Below, piece after piece: positions 40,751 through 52,264 of a stretch of DNA of 64,000 bases (position 1 is its first letter; every line of letters starts with the position of its first letter). The notes beneath the pieces were generated by a model. That model saw only the letters and a list, made by a program, of their open reading frames with translations. It was not told where the DNA came from and searched no databases. The translations under genes and the position numbers were made by a program. The stretch is from Microbacterium sp. Yaish 1 (GTDB lineage Bacteria; Actinomycetota; Actinomycetes; Actinomycetales; Microbacteriaceae): positions 372,001 to 436,000 of the forward strand of contig NZ_NPMR01000002.1 of assembly GCF_002245215.1 (NCBI RefSeq), written 5' to 3'.

Positions 40751-40756
40751 TACAAT
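40751..40756 (+). promoter_or_regulatory. -10 box of tRNA-His
   Basis: TACAAT (five of six to the consensus) begins at the base after the orn stop codon and lies 32 bases before the tRNA. The -35 would lie in the last codons of orn. Confidence 0.5.
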
Positions 40757-40788
40757 CGTCTGGTTGCCCGGTTTCACCGGGAGACATG

Positions 40789-40864
40789 GTGGCTATAGCT
40801 CAGTTGGTAGAGCACCGCGTTGTGGTCGCGGGGGTCGCGGGTTCAAGTCCCGTTAGCCACCCCA
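40789..40864 (+). tRNA. tRNA-His (anticodon GTG)
   Basis: The cloverleaf has acceptor GTGGCTA pairing with TAGCCAC, T-arm CGGGTTCAAGTCCCG and anticodon loop TTGTGGT, giving GTG. The base before it (40788) is G and faces discriminator C (40861), the encoded G-1:C73 pair specific to tRNA-His. CCA is encoded at 40862-40864. Confidence 0.96.
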
Positions 40865-40891
40865 CGTAAACACCCCGGTCCGGGAGTGCAG

Positions 40892-41242
40892 ATGATCGAG
40901 ATGGATGTCGAGGAGTTCGAGCTCCTCGTCACCGACGAGCTCGACCGCCTCCCCGACGACATGGTCGACGGACTCGACAACGTCATCTTCGTCGTCGAAG
41001 ACCGCCCCGAGGACGGCAGTCTCGACCTGCTCGGCCTCTACGACGGTTACGCTCTCACCGAGCGCGACCGCTACGGACAGGGCGAGCTGCCCGACCGGAT
41101 CATCGTCTACCGCGAGCCGCACCTGCACGCCTGCGACGACCTCGCGGGCCTGCGCGACGAGATCCACACCACGCTGGTCCACGAGATCGCTCACTTCTAC
41201 GGCATCGACGACGACCGCCTGCACGAGCTCGGATGGGCCTGA
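40892..41242 (+). CDS. Metallopeptidase family protein (minimal zincin)
   Basis: This 116-residue protein carries HEIAHFYGIDDDRLHELG near its C-terminus, an HExxH zinc site with a nearby aspartate, as in the small 'possibl zinc metallo-peptidase' family of actinobacteria and alphaproteobacteria. It lacks a signal peptide. The start at ATG 40892 has GGGAG upstream, only 27 bases after tRNA-His, with no terminator between. clpS overlaps its stop (TGATG). The substrate is unknown; linkage to clpS hints at protein turnover. Confidence 0.85.
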   Translation: MIEMDVEEFELLVTDELDRLPDDMVDGLDNVIFVVEDRPEDGSLDLLGLYDGYALTERDRYGQGELPDRIIVYREPHLHACDDLAGLRDEIHTTLVHEIAHFYGIDDDRLHELGWA

Positions 41243-41532
41243 TGAGCACCGCCCTTCCCGACCTCGACATCGAGACCGACCTCCGCGCTGCGCCCGACGT
41301 ACCGTGGCAGACCGTCGTGTGGAACGACCCGGTGAACCTCATGTCGTACGTGGTCCACGTCTTCCGAACCTACTTCGGGTACTCGCGCGACCGCGCGACG
41401 CAGCTCATGCTCTCCGTCCATCATGAGGGGCACGCAATCGTCGCCGAAGGCCCGCGAGAAGCGATGGAAGCGCACACGCGCGCGATGCACGAGTTCGGCC
41501 TCTGGGCGACGGTCCGGCGGGCGGACGCGTGA
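41242..41532 (+). CDS. clpS: ATP-dependent Clp protease adaptor ClpS
   Basis: This 96-residue adaptor delivers N-degron proteins to a ClpA/ClpC-type unfoldase. It has the ClpS core WQTVVWNDPVNLMSYVVHVFRTYFGYSRDRATQLMLSVHHEGHAIVAEGPREAMEAHTRAMHEFGLWATVRRA: the ND pair and the HHEGHA segment form the N-degron pocket and unfoldase contact. The ATG at 41242 overlaps the metallopeptidase stop. A DUF2017 gene follows with GTGA overlap, a conserved order in actinobacteria. Confidence 0.94.
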   Translation: MSTALPDLDIETDLRAAPDVPWQTVVWNDPVNLMSYVVHVFRTYFGYSRDRATQLMLSVHHEGHAIVAEGPREAMEAHTRAMHEFGLWATVRRADA

Positions 41533-41999
41533 CCGCGTCCGTCGTGTTCGCGCTGCCCGCAGCCGAGGCGGACTATCTCCGGGAACTGGTCGACCAGTAC
41601 CTCGAGCTGGTCGCTGCCCCCGAAGATCCTCGCGACCCTGCCGCCAAGCGTCTCTCCCCCGATGCGTACCCCGACGATGCGGATGCCGCGGCGGAGTTCC
41701 GAGAACTCACTCGAGACGATGTCGCGGCGACACGCGCCGCCGACGCGCGTCTCGTGCTCGCCACGCTCACGAGAACTGCGGAGGATCGCTCGGCTGACGG
41801 GGCATCCGGGGACGAGCTCACGCTCGATCCCCCGGAGCAGACCGCATGGCTCCGTACGCTCGCCGGCCTCCGGCTCGTGCTCGCGGAGCGCATCGGCATC
41901 AGCGACGAGAGCATCATGCCGGTGGGCGATCCACGCTTCGACGTCTACGAGTGGCTGGGTTACCGGCAGGAGATGCTGCTGCAAGCACTCGACAGCTGA
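41529..41999 (+). CDS. DUF2017 family protein
   Basis: This 156-residue protein starts with GTG inside the clpS stop (GTGA) and is a helical soluble protein (VVFALPAAEADYLRELVDQYLELVAAPEDP; WLRTLAGLRLVLAERIGI; YEWLGYRQEMLLQAL). The family is found next to clpS in actinobacteria and has no established role; coupling suggests it works with ClpS or the metallopeptidase. It ends one base before the converging P-loop gene. Confidence 0.82.
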   Translation: MTASVVFALPAAEADYLRELVDQYLELVAAPEDPRDPAAKRLSPDAYPDDADAAAEFRELTRDDVAATRAADARLVLATLTRTAEDRSADGASGDELTLDPPEQTAWLRTLAGLRLVLAERIGISDESIMPVGDPRFDVYEWLGYRQEMLLQALDS

Positions 42000-42578
42000 T
42001 CAGACGAGCTCGACCACGTGCGTCGCGAGACCCCGGGGATCGTTGCGCGCGATATGCGCCTCCTCCTGTGCCGCCCAGCGATCCCAATGCGGACGGTAGA
42101 CCTCTCCGTCGCGGGTCAGGGCACGCCGCTTGCGCACCTCGCCGGGGGCGTCCAACCAGATGCGGACTGTCGCGAAGCCGGCTGCCGCGGCCGTCAGCGC
42201 TCCGCTGCCTTCGAGGATGATCGACTCGTCGCCCTTGACCGCGCGCTCCGGGCCGTAGCGGTCTGCTGCCCAATCCCACTGCTGCCAGCGCGCGGTCGCG
42301 CCCGTGCGTCGAGGGGCGAGCACACGTGCGACGGCGTACTCCGCACCCGCAGCGAGGCCGTCCCATCCGGGATACAACTCGTCGAGCGCGACCAGCTGCG
42401 GCTTCTGCGGGCCACCCCACTGTCGCTGCAGCTCGCGCGCGAGCGTGGACTTCCCCGCGCCGCTGCGCCCGTCGACGATCACGACGTCGCCCGCCGAGAC
42501 CTCGCCGAGCACGATGCGGATGAGCGCCGCGGTGGTCAGACGCGCGGCGACCCTACTTCTTGAGGGCGCGGATGACAC
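42000..42578 (-). CDS. P-loop NTPase, uridine kinase-like
   Basis: This protein of about 192 residues has Walker A VVIVDGRSGAGKSTLA near residue 40 and a kinase-like layout: LVALDELYPGWDGLAAG, IILEGSGAL and a basic lid-like RKRRALTRDGEVYRPHWDRW. The helix before the P-loop (RLTTAALIRIVL) resembles nucleoside kinase-like ATPases of actinobacteria. The substrate is unknown. The start is uncertain: GTG 42578 overlaps the end of the GerW-like gene by 26 bases, while the next in-frame GTG (42512) would cut the helix. It is probably coupled to the upstream gene. Confidence 0.75.
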   Translation of the reverse strand: MSSAPSRSRVAARLTTAALIRIVLGEVSAGDVVIVDGRSGAGKSTLARELQRQWGGPQKPQLVALDELYPGWDGLAAGAEYAVARVLAPRRTGATARWQQWDWAADRYGPERAVKGDESIILEGSGALTAAAAGFATVRIWLDAPGEVRKRRALTRDGEVYRPHWDRWAAQEEAHIARNDPRGLATHVVELV

Positions 42579-42873
42579 GGCTGAGAGCGCGTCCCACGAC
42601 CCAGACGAAGGGGATGCCGACGGCGACGAGCGACACGAGGTTCGGCTCGAAACGCAGATCGTCTCCCTTGCGCACGTACGCCCCGACGGGGACGGCGTAA
42701 CCGCCACCACCACCACCGCTGTTGCCCTCGTCGTCCTCGCCGGCTCCGAAGCCGCTCCACGTCACCGCGACGGGGATGAGCGTGATGCCGCCGACGTCCT
42801 GCTGTTCGCCGTAGACGCTGGTGACGCCGAGATTCGCGGTCTGCTTGCCGAGTTCGAGTGCGAGGTTGGGCAT
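42553..42873 (-). CDS. GerW/YtfJ-like small protein
   Basis: This 106-residue protein opens NLALELGKQTANLGVTSVYGEQQDVGGITLIPVAVTWSGFGAG, then has a glycine run (residues about 60-65), a beta strand YAVPVGAYVRKG and a C-terminal hydrophobic helix LVSLVAVGIPFVWVVGRAL. The order (beta pair, Gly-rich loop, 'VGAYV' strand) matches the GerW/YtfJ family, which is named from sporulation genes but is common in non-sporulating actinobacteria with unknown role. It lies between dinB and the P-loop gene on the same strand. Confidence 0.6.
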   Translation of the reverse strand: MPNLALELGKQTANLGVTSVYGEQQDVGGITLIPVAVTWSGFGAGEDDEGNSGGGGGGYAVPVGAYVRKGDDLRFEPNLVSLVAVGIPFVWVVGRALSRVIRALKK

Positions 42874-42913
42874 GGACCCACCGTACCCTTCTCCGGGCGC
42901 CGCAGTACAGGTA

Positions 42914-44173
42914 TCAGTGGTCGTGGCCGGGCCGGGGATTGGTCGGCATGGCACCGACATCGCGGCGAGGTCCGAGCACGCTCGCTCGCGTCACGGCGCC
43001 CCGGCCGAAACGGGCCCGGGCTCCGTCGAGCGCGTCGTCGACGCGCCGCCATTCCTCGTCGTCGTCCCAGAGCGTCAGGCCGCCCGTGCCGTCTGGACGC
43101 AGCTTCTCCGCGCGGACCCCGATGAGTCTCACCGGCTGCGACAGCTCGACCGTCGAGAGCAGCTCGATCGCCGCCGACCCGATGCGTTGCCCGACATTCG
43201 TCGCCAGGGGCAAGGCCTGCGAGCGCGAGTACGTCGAGAAGTCGCTCAGGCGGACCTTGATCGATACGGTCCCGGCCTCCCAGCCACCCGCGCGAAGCCG
43301 CGCGCCGACGCGGTCGGCCAGACGCCTCAGCTCGGATCGGAGCACCGTGAGGTCGGCGACGTCATGCGAGAACGTCTCCTCGTGCGAGACGCTCTTCTCC
43401 GCCCGCTCGGTCTGCACCTGGCGCGCATCGTGTCCGCGCGAGAGGTGCCACACGCGCTCGCCCATGGCCGGCCCGAGCGCTCGATCGAGGACGGGCCTCG
43501 GCGTGTCCCAGACGTCGGCGACCGTCCGGATGCCGCGCGCGAGGAGCGCGTCTGCCGCCTTCGGCCCGACACCCCACAGGGCGCCGACCGGCCGGCCGCC
43601 GAGGAAGCGGAGCGTCTGATCCTCGGCGACGACAAGCAGACCGTCGGGCTTGGAGATCGTCGACGCCATCTTCGCGACGTGCTTGGTCGCCGCGACTCCG
43701 ACGCTGCAGGTGAGGCCGGTCTCGCTCAGCACGCGCGCGCGGATGAGCTGTGCGATCTCGCGTGGGCTCCCCCAGAGCCGACGAGCGCCGCTCACGTCGA
43801 GGAACGCCTCGTCGATCGACAGCGGCTCGACCAACGGCGTGATCGATCGGAAGACCTCCATCACGCGCTGCGAGAGCTCGGTATAGCGCTCGAACCTCGT
43901 CGGGACCACGATTGCCTGCGGGCACAGCTGCAGGGCGCGTGCGACCGGCATCGCCGACCGGACGCCGAAGCGCCGCGCTTCGTACGAGGCGCTCGAGACG
44001 ACGCCCCGGCGCTCGACACCGCCGACGATGATCGGCTTGCCTGCGAGGGACGGATCATCCAGCACCGCGACGGCCGCGTAGAAGGCATCCATGTCGACAT
44101 GGAGGATGCGCGTCCCCGTGTCGTCCGCGTCCGGCGGCGACACGATGCGTCCCGTCCCGTCGCCGCGTCCCAT
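42914..44173 (-). CDS. dinB: DNA polymerase IV (Y family)
   Basis: This 419-residue error-prone polymerase copies damaged DNA. The catalytic acidic residues are in ILHVDMDAFYAAVAVLDDP and SIDEAFLDVSGA, and the palm reads VGVAATKHVAKMAS. The thumb, ALWGVGPKAADALLARGI, and the little-finger domain are complete. The C-terminus lacks a clear QLxLF clamp-binding motif, so clamp contact may differ. I start at ATG 44173; the open frame extends to 44224 but that part borders the gatB terminator. Confidence 0.93.
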   Translation of the reverse strand: MGRGDGTGRIVSPPDADDTGTRILHVDMDAFYAAVAVLDDPSLAGKPIIVGGVERRGVVSSASYEARRFGVRSAMPVARALQLCPQAIVVPTRFERYTELSQRVMEVFRSITPLVEPLSIDEAFLDVSGARRLWGSPREIAQLIRARVLSETGLTCSVGVAATKHVAKMASTISKPDGLLVVAEDQTLRFLGGRPVGALWGVGPKAADALLARGIRTVADVWDTPRPVLDRALGPAMGERVWHLSRGHDARQVQTERAEKSVSHEETFSHDVADLTVLRSELRRLADRVGARLRAGGWEAGTVSIKVRLSDFSTYSRSQALPLATNVGQRIGSAAIELLSTVELSQPVRLIGVRAEKLRPDGTGGLTLWDDDEEWRRVDDALDGARARFGRGAVTRASVLGPRRDVGAMPTNPRPGHDH

Positions 44174-44224
44174 GCCTCTATTCTCGCCTGTGCCGCCGAC
44201 ACCGGAGCCGTCGTCCGACGACAT

Positions 44225-44271
44225 GGCGGCGCCGCCGGCCCTCGTCGGACGAGGACGCCGGCGGCGCCGCC
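44225..44271 (-). terminator. Strong terminator of gatCAB operon
   Basis: A perfect 15-bp stem (44225-44239 with 44257-44271) contains a second 5-bp inner stem in its loop. It starts 24 bases after the gatB stop. Confidence 0.8.
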
Positions 44272-44294
44272 TGTGGTGTGCGTAGACGCGTCGT

Positions 44295-45812
44295 TTACTG
44301 CGCAGCGCGCTCGAGGATCAGCTCGCGCACGCGCGCGGCGTCGGCCTGACCCTTCATGGCCTTCATGACCGCGCCGATCACCGCTCCCGCAGCCTGCACC
44401 TTGCCGTCCTTGATCTTCGCCAGGACGTCCGGCTGAGCGGCGAGGGCGTCGTCGATCGCGGCGATCAGAGCGCCGTCGTCCGACACCACAGCCAAGCCGC
44501 GCGAATCCACGACCTCCTGGGGCGAGCCTTCGCCGTCGATCACGCCCTCGAGCACCTGACGAGCCAGCTTGTCGGTCAGCGTCCCAGCATCCACGAGCTT
44601 CTGCAGCGCCGCCACGTCGGCGGGCGAGACGAGCGCCTGCGGCTCGGCTCCACGCGCGTTCGCGACGCGCGTGATCTCGCCGGTCCACCACTTGCGGGCC
44701 GAAGCGGGCGATGCCCCCGCGGCGACCGTCGCGTCGACCTCGGCGAGCAGACCGCCGTTGACGACGTCCTGGAACTCGAGGTCGGTGAAGCCCCATTCGC
44801 CCTGCAGCCGGCGCCGACGGGCGGCGGGCGGCTCGGGAAGGGCCGCGCGGAGCTCGTCGATCAGCTCGGGCGACGGCGCGACCGGCAGCAGATCCGGCTC
44901 CGGGAAGTACCGGTAGTCGTCGGCGTCGGACTTCGGACGCCCCGGCGACGTCGTCCCGGTGTCCTCGTGCCAGTGCCGGGTCTCCTGCGTGATGGTGCCG
45001 CCCTCAGCGAGGATGGCGGCCTGACGCTGGATCTCGTACCGCACGGCACGCTCGACGGAGCGCATCGAGTTGACGTTCTTCGTCTCGGTGCGCGTGCCGA
45101 GCTTCTCCTGACCCCGAGGACGAAGCGACACGTTCGCGTCGCACCGCAGATTGCCGCGCTCGAGGCGGGCCTCCGAGATACCCAGGCCGATGACGATGTC
45201 GCGGATCGTGCGGACGTAGGCTTTCGCGATCTCCGGCGCACGGTGCTCAGCGCCGAAGATCGGCTTGGTCACGATCTCCACGAGCGGCACCCCGGCCCGA
45301 TTGTAGTCGACCAGCGAGAACTCGGCGCCCTGGATCCGACCGGCGGCGCCGCCCATGTGGGTGAGCTTGCCGGCGTCCTCCTCCATGTGGGCCCGCTCGA
45401 TGTCGACGGTGACGGTGGTGCCGTCGGACAGCTCCACCTCGACCGCGCCCTCGAACGCGATCGGCTCGTCGTACTGCGAGATCTGGTAGTTCTTGCCGAG
45501 GTCCGGGTAGAAGTAGTTCTTCCGCGCGAAGCGGCTCGAGGGCGCGATCGAGCAGCCGAGCGCGAGGCCCAGGCTGATCGACGACCGGATCGCCGTCTCG
45601 TTCACGACAGGGAGCGCCCCGGGCAGACCCATGTCGACCGGCGCGACGAGGGTGTTCGGAGCTGCGCCGTGGTTGTCGGGGTGAGCCGGGTTCGCAGCCG
45701 GCGAGAACATCTTCGTGCGCGTGTTGAGCTCGACGTGCACCTCGAAGCCGAGCACGGGCTCGAAGAGCTCCAGCGCCTTGTCGAAGTCCATCAGTGCGAC
45801 CTTGGCAGCCAT
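44295..45812 (-). CDS. gatB: Asp-tRNA(Asn)/Glu-tRNA(Gln) amidotransferase subunit B
   Basis: This 505-residue subunit binds mischarged Glu-tRNA(Gln) or Asp-tRNA(Asn) and activates it for amidation. It opens with [26 protein letters not shown] and shows the signature [19 protein letters not shown], followed by the YqeY-like tail domain ([16 protein letters not shown] ... [18 protein letters not shown]). Its ATG overlaps the gatA stop by one base. It is the last gene of gatC-gatA-gatB, ending in a strong hairpin. Confidence 0.96.
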   Translation of the reverse strand: MAAKVALMDFDKALELFEPVLGFEVHVELNTRTKMFSPAANPAHPDNHGAAPNTLVAPVDMGLPGALPVVNETAIRSSISLGLALGCSIAPSSRFARKNYFYPDLGKNYQISQYDEPIAFEGAVEVELSDGTTVTVDIERAHMEEDAGKLTHMGGAAGRIQGAEFSLVDYNRAGVPLVEIVTKPIFGAEHRAPEIAKAYVRTIRDIVIGLGISEARLERGNLRCDANVSLRPRGQEKLGTRTETKNVNSMRSVERAVRYEIQRQAAILAEGGTITQETRHWHEDTGTTSPGRPKSDADDYRYFPEPDLLPVAPSPELIDELRAALPEPPAARRRRLQGEWGFTDLEFQDVVNGGLLAEVDATVAAGASPASARKWWTGEITRVANARGAEPQALVSPADVAALQKLVDAGTLTDKLARQVLEGVIDGEGSPQEVVDSRGLAVVSDDGALIAAIDDALAAQPDVLAKIKDGKVQAAGAVIGAVMKAMKGQADAARVRELILERAAQ

Positions 45813-47323
45813 CAGCGTGCCCCTCCCAGGATCGGTGCGCGGTCGAGCAGCGGGCCGCCCCAGCTGTCGACGAGCAGGGTCTCGAGCGCGGCGCCCACAC
45901 GGTACAGCTGTGCATCCTGGCGCGCAGGCGCGATGAACTGGATGCCGACCGGAAGGCCGTCGTCATCCGATAGCCCCGACGGAATGGAGATCCCCGGGAC
46001 CCCGGCGAGGTTGACGGGGATGGTCGTCACGTCGTTCAGGTACATCTGCAGGGGATCGTCGATCTGCTCGCCGAGCCGGAACGCGGTCGTGGGGGCCGAC
46101 GGGGTCGCGATGACGTCGACCTGCGCGAACGCCTCGTCGAAATCGCGCTGGATGAGCGTCCGCACCTTCTGGGCGCTGCCGTAGTAGGCGTCGTAGTAGC
46201 CGGCCGACAGGGCGTAGGTTCCGAGGATGATGCGGCGCTTGACCTCGTCGCCGAAGCCGGCTTCGCGGGTCGCCGACATGACGTCCTCGACGGTGCCGCC
46301 GGGCACGTCGACGCGAAGTCCGAACCGCACCGAGTCGAACTTGGCGAGGTTGCTCGACGCCTCGGCCGGCAGGATCAGGTAGTACGCCGCGACTCCGTAC
46401 TCGAAGTGCGGCGCGCTGATCTCGACGATCTCCGCGCCCTGCGCCTCCATCGCCGCCAACGACGCGCGGAACGACGCACTGACGCCGGGCTGGAAGCCCA
46501 CGTCGGCGAGCTCGCGGATAACGCCGACCTTGAGCCCGCGCAGCACGTCTCCCCGCGCGCCCTCGCGCGCTGCCGCGGCGAACGAGGGCCACTGGTCCGC
46601 GAGCGACGTCGAGTCGTGCGGGTCGTGGCCGCCGATGACGTCGTGCAGGAGAGCCGAGTCGAGAACGGTGCGCGAGACGGGACCGACCTGGTCGAGGCTC
46701 GAGGCGAGCGCGATGGAGCCGTAGCGGCTGACGCCGCCGTACGTCGGCTTCACCCCGACCGTGCCCGTGACGTGCGCGGGCTGACGGATCGAGCCGCCGG
46801 TGTCGGATCCGAGCGCGAGCGGCGCCTCGAACGCCGCGACAGCGGCGGCGGAACCGCCCCCGGAGCCGCCCGGGATGCGGTCGAGGTCCCACGGGTTGCG
46901 GGTCGGCCCGTACGCGGAGTGCTCCGTCGAGGAGCCCATCGCGAACTCGTCCATGTTCGTCTTGCCGAGCGGAACCAGTCCCGCGGCACGGGCGCGCGCG
47001 ACGACCGTCGCGTCGTACGGCGACATGAAGCCCTCGAGGATCCTCGACCCGCTCGTCGACGGCATGTCCGTGGTGACGAGCACGTCTTTGATCGCGAGGG
47101 GGACGCCCGCCAGCTCGCCGAGCTCCTCACCGGCAGCGCGGCGAGCGTCGATCTCGCCCGCCACCTGCAGGGCGCGGTCGGAGACGTGCAGGAACGCGTG
47201 GACGTCGCCATCGACCGCAGCGATGCGGTCGAGGTGCGCCTGCGTCACCTCGACACTGCTGACGCTGCCGTCGGCCAGGCGCGCAGCGAGCTCGGCCGCG
47301 CTGGAACGGATCATGTCGCTCAC
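45812..47323 (-). CDS. gatA: Asp-tRNA(Asn)/Glu-tRNA(Gln) amidotransferase subunit A
   Basis: This 503-residue amidase releases ammonia from glutamine. The Lys/cis-Ser/Ser triad is visible: lysine in LAIKDVLVT, cis-serine in [14 protein letters not shown] and the nucleophile in [16 protein letters not shown]. It forms the GatCAB complex with its neighbours and is needed because actinobacteria of this group lack glutaminyl-tRNA synthetase (family knowledge). It overlaps gatC by four bases and gatB by one. Confidence 0.97.
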   Translation of the reverse strand: MSDMIRSSAAELAARLADGSVSSVEVTQAHLDRIAAVDGDVHAFLHVSDRALQVAGEIDARRAAGEELGELAGVPLAIKDVLVTTDMPSTSGSRILEGFMSPYDATVVARARAAGLVPLGKTNMDEFAMGSSTEHSAYGPTRNPWDLDRIPGGSGGGSAAAVAAFEAPLALGSDTGGSIRQPAHVTGTVGVKPTYGGVSRYGSIALASSLDQVGPVSRTVLDSALLHDVIGGHDPHDSTSLADQWPSFAAAAREGARGDVLRGLKVGVIRELADVGFQPGVSASFRASLAAMEAQGAEIVEISAPHFEYGVAAYYLILPAEASSNLAKFDSVRFGLRVDVPGGTVEDVMSATREAGFGDEVKRRIILGTYALSAGYYDAYYGSAQKVRTLIQRDFDEAFAQVDVIATPSAPTTAFRLGEQIDDPLQMYLNDVTTIPVNLAGVPGISIPSGLSDDDGLPVGIQFIAPARQDAQLYRVGAALETLLVDSWGGPLLDRAPILGGAR

Positions 47324-47619
47324 TGCTCCTCCCCCAAGATCGCGGTGACGCGGAAACGGTCGTCAGCGCGTTCGGGCGCGTTCCGGAGCACCTGCTCGAC
47401 CGAGAGCATCTCGCCGGGGACGTCCTCGCGGAAGACGTTCTCCAGAGCGATCGGGTGGCTCGTCGCCGGGACATCCGGGGTCGCCACCTCCGACACCTTC
47501 GCGATGTTGTCGACGATCGCGTCGAGCTGACCCGTGAGACGCTCGACCTCCTCGTCGTTCAGCTGGATCCGGGCGAGCACGCCGAGGTGGCGCACGAGAT
47601 CGGGGGTGATTTCAGACAC
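47320..47619 (-). CDS. gatC: Asp-tRNA(Asn)/Glu-tRNA(Gln) amidotransferase subunit C
   Basis: This 99-residue subunit ties GatA to GatB. It opens with [44 protein letters not shown], the typical helical GatC start, and has the [14 protein letters not shown] loop (here [13 protein letters not shown]). GTG 47619 follows a TAGAAT -10 box by six bases, so the operon mRNA is probably leaderless. gatA overlaps its end (ATGA). Confidence 0.95.
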   Translation of the reverse strand: MSEITPDLVRHLGVLARIQLNDEEVERLTGQLDAIVDNIAKVSEVATPDVPATSHPIALENVFREDVPGEMLSVEQVLRNAPERADDRFRVTAILGEEQ

Positions 47620-47625
47620 CCCATG

Positions 47626-47665
47626 ATTCTAGTTGGGGGCCGATCGCCCGCGAGACCCGTAGGGT
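47626..47665. promoter_or_regulatory. Divergent leaderless promoters, gatCAB / acyl-CoA ligase
   Basis: TAGAAT on the minus strand (47631-47626) lies six bases before the gatC GTG. TAGGGT on the plus strand (47660-47665) lies six bases before the ligase GTG at 47672. The two starts are 52 bases apart. Confidence 0.5.
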
Positions 47666-47671
47666 GTCAGC

Positions 47672-49369
47672 GTGACGACCTACGACCCGCCACGTCCCTG
47701 GATCGCCAGCTACGCCGACGGGGTGCCGGAGGACCTCCCGCCCATGGAGGGCTCGCTCGTCGACATCGTCGCGACGTCCGCACGCGAGCATCCCGACGCC
47801 CCTGCCCTGGAGTTCTTCGGCCGCACGGTCTCGTACCAGCAGCTGCAGGACCGGATCGAACGAGCGGCGGCATACCTGCGGGATGCCGGTGTGCGCCGCG
47901 GTGACCGGGTGGCGATCGTGCTGCCCAACTGCCCGCAGCACATCGTGGCCTTCTACGCCGTTCTGCGCCTGGGGGCCGTCGTCATCGAGCACAACCCGCT
48001 CTACACGCCGCGTGAAATGCGTAAGCAGTTCGAGGACCACGGCGCGAAAGTCGCCATCGTCTGGAGCAAGCTCGTCTCGGTGCTGCTCGACTTCCCCGAC
48101 GATCTCGCGCTCAACGCCGTGATCGCCGTCGACATCACCACGGCCATGCCGTTCCACATGCGGGCGGCGCTCCGCCTGCCCATCGCCAAGGCGCGGGAGT
48201 CGCGCGAGGCGCTCACCTCTCCCGTGGCCCGCAATCGCGTGCACGGATTCTGGTCGGATGCCGAACGGCACGACCCCCTGCCGGCGAGCCACGTGGGTCC
48301 GACCACGGGCGATCTCGCGCTCATCCAGTACACCAGCGGCACGACCGGCAACCCCAAGGGAGCGGCGCTCACGCATCGCAACCTCCTGGCGAACGCGGCC
48401 CAGGCGCAGGCGTGGACCCCGACGATCGAGCGCGGCGCGGGTTGCGTCGTGTACGCGGTGCTGCCGATGTTCCACGCGTACGGCCTGACCCTCTGCCTCA
48501 CGTTCGCGATGTCGATGGGTGCGCGGCTCGTCCTCTTCCCGAAGTTCGATCCGGCCCTCGTGCTCGCGGTGCACAAGCGTCATCCGGCCACTCTCCTGCC
48601 GCTGGTGCCGCCGATCGCCGAGCGGTTGCTTGCGGCCGCCGATGCCGCGGGCGTATCGCTCGCGGGCACGCGAGTCGCGATCTCCGGGGCGATGGCCCTC
48701 CCCCACGAGCTCGTCGTCCCGTTCGAGGCCTCGACGGGCGGATACCTCGTCGAGGGATACGGGCTGTCGGAATGCTCCCCCGTCCTGATGGCCAATCCCG
48801 TGGCCGAGAACCGTGTCCCCGGCACCGTCGGCCTGCCGCTTCCCGGCACGGAGTGCCGCGTCGTGGACCCGGACGAACCGACACGCGACGTCGAGCCCGG
48901 CGGGCGGGGCGAACTGCTGGTCCGCGGCCCCCAGGTGTTCACCGGTTACTACGGCAAGCCCGAGGAGACCGAGAAGGTCTTCGTCGACGGCTGGTTCCGC
49001 ACGGGCGACATCGTGACGATCGACGAGGCGGGGTTCGTGCGGATCGTCGACCGGATCAAGGAACTCATCATCACCGGCGGCTTCAACGTCGCACCGACCG
49101 AGGTCGAGATCGCGCTGCGTCAGCACCCGCAGATCGCCGACGCCGCCGTCGTCGGGCTCCCCAGCGAGCACTCGGGCGAGGACGTGGTGGCCGCGGTGGT
49201 CGCCGCCCCCGGGGCGACGATCGACGAGACCGACGTGAGGGACTTCTGCCGCGGCATCCTGACGCCCTACAAGGTGCCGCGTCGGGTGGTCGTCGTCGAC
49301 GAGCTGCCGAAGTCGATGATCGGCAAGGTGCTGCGCCGCCAGGTCCGCGATCGGCTCCTCGCGGGCTGA
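47672..49369 (+). CDS. AMP-forming acyl-CoA ligase (long-chain fatty acid type)
   Basis: This 565-residue enzyme activates a carboxylic acid, probably a fatty acid, with ATP and CoA. The phosphate loop is YTSGTTGNPKGAALTHRNL, and motifs GYGLSECSPVL, GWFRTGDIVTIDEAGFVRIVDRIKELIITGGFNV and the C-terminal lysine in LPKSMIGKVLRRQV are intact. No signal peptide is seen. GTG 47672 is six bases after a TAGGGT -10 box. FadD-type is the best guess; the acyl chain length cannot be read from sequence. Confidence 0.92.
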   Translation: MTTYDPPRPWIASYADGVPEDLPPMEGSLVDIVATSAREHPDAPALEFFGRTVSYQQLQDRIERAAAYLRDAGVRRGDRVAIVLPNCPQHIVAFYAVLRLGAVVIEHNPLYTPREMRKQFEDHGAKVAIVWSKLVSVLLDFPDDLALNAVIAVDITTAMPFHMRAALRLPIAKARESREALTSPVARNRVHGFWSDAERHDPLPASHVGPTTGDLALIQYTSGTTGNPKGAALTHRNLLANAAQAQAWTPTIERGAGCVVYAVLPMFHAYGLTLCLTFAMSMGARLVLFPKFDPALVLAVHKRHPATLLPLVPPIAERLLAAADAAGVSLAGTRVAISGAMALPHELVVPFEASTGGYLVEGYGLSECSPVLMANPVAENRVPGTVGLPLPGTECRVVDPDEPTRDVEPGGRGELLVRGPQVFTGYYGKPEETEKVFVDGWFRTGDIVTIDEAGFVRIVDRIKELIITGGFNVAPTEVEIALRQHPQIADAAVVGLPSEHSGEDVVAAVVAAPGATIDETDVRDFCRGILTPYKVPRRVVVVDELPKSMIGKVLRRQVRDRLLAG

Positions 49370-49383
49370 TTCCGGTCGTTCGC

Positions 49384-49875
49384 TCAGGCGCGGAAGGTGC
49401 CCGGCTCCGGCTGTAGCCAGCGCGGCCGGCTGTATCCCTCGTCCCAGGGGAAGCGACCCTCGATGTCGTCGTAGATCAGCTGCAAGGCCGGGACCGAGGC
49501 GAACGGCGGCCGGTCGTAGTAGGAGTTGGCCGAGAACAGCACCTCGCCGGGGTTCGGGACCTCCGCGACGCTCACGCGATGCGCCCAGCCGGGGAATGAC
49601 AGGACCTCGCCGACGGTGAGATCCGATCCGGCCCGCACACGGGCCGCAACGTCGTTGATGACAGCACCCGCATTCGCGTCATTCAATCCGAAGACGAGGA
49701 CCTCGGGATGACCGAGGCCGAACAAGCCGATCGAGTAGGCGAAGCTCGGCTGGCGGCGCGGCGGGTCGCCGATGACATACTCGGCGGCGATACCGTAACG
49801 CCGTATGGTCTCGGTGACGCGGCGGTGCTCCTGATCGAGCCAGGCGATCTCCTGCGGCGTGAGCTGATCTGACAT
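49384..49875 (-). CDS. DUF4262 domain protein
   Basis: This 163-residue soluble protein matches the DUF4262 pattern: an N-terminal helix with IRRYGIAAEYVIGDPP, then PSFAYSIGLFGLGHPEVLVFGL and the late FASVPALQLIYDDIEGRFPWDEGY. The family has no known activity. The ATG at 49875 has AGGAGG upstream, and a TACAGT -10-like word lies about 30 bases before it. It converges with the acyl-CoA ligase with 14 bases between the stops. Confidence 0.85.
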   Translation of the reverse strand: MSDQLTPQEIAWLDQEHRRVTETIRRYGIAAEYVIGDPPRRQPSFAYSIGLFGLGHPEVLVFGLNDANAGAVINDVAARVRAGSDLTVGEVLSFPGWAHRVSVAEVPNPGEVLFSANSYYDRPPFASVPALQLIYDDIEGRFPWDEGYSRPRWLQPEPGTFRA

Positions 49876-49942
49876 GCGGCCTCCTTGTGATCGTCGTCAC
49901 TGTAGGTCGGGCCGCGGACACCCGCGCTGAGTCATCCCCTGT

Positions 49943-52264
<2,322 letters not shown>

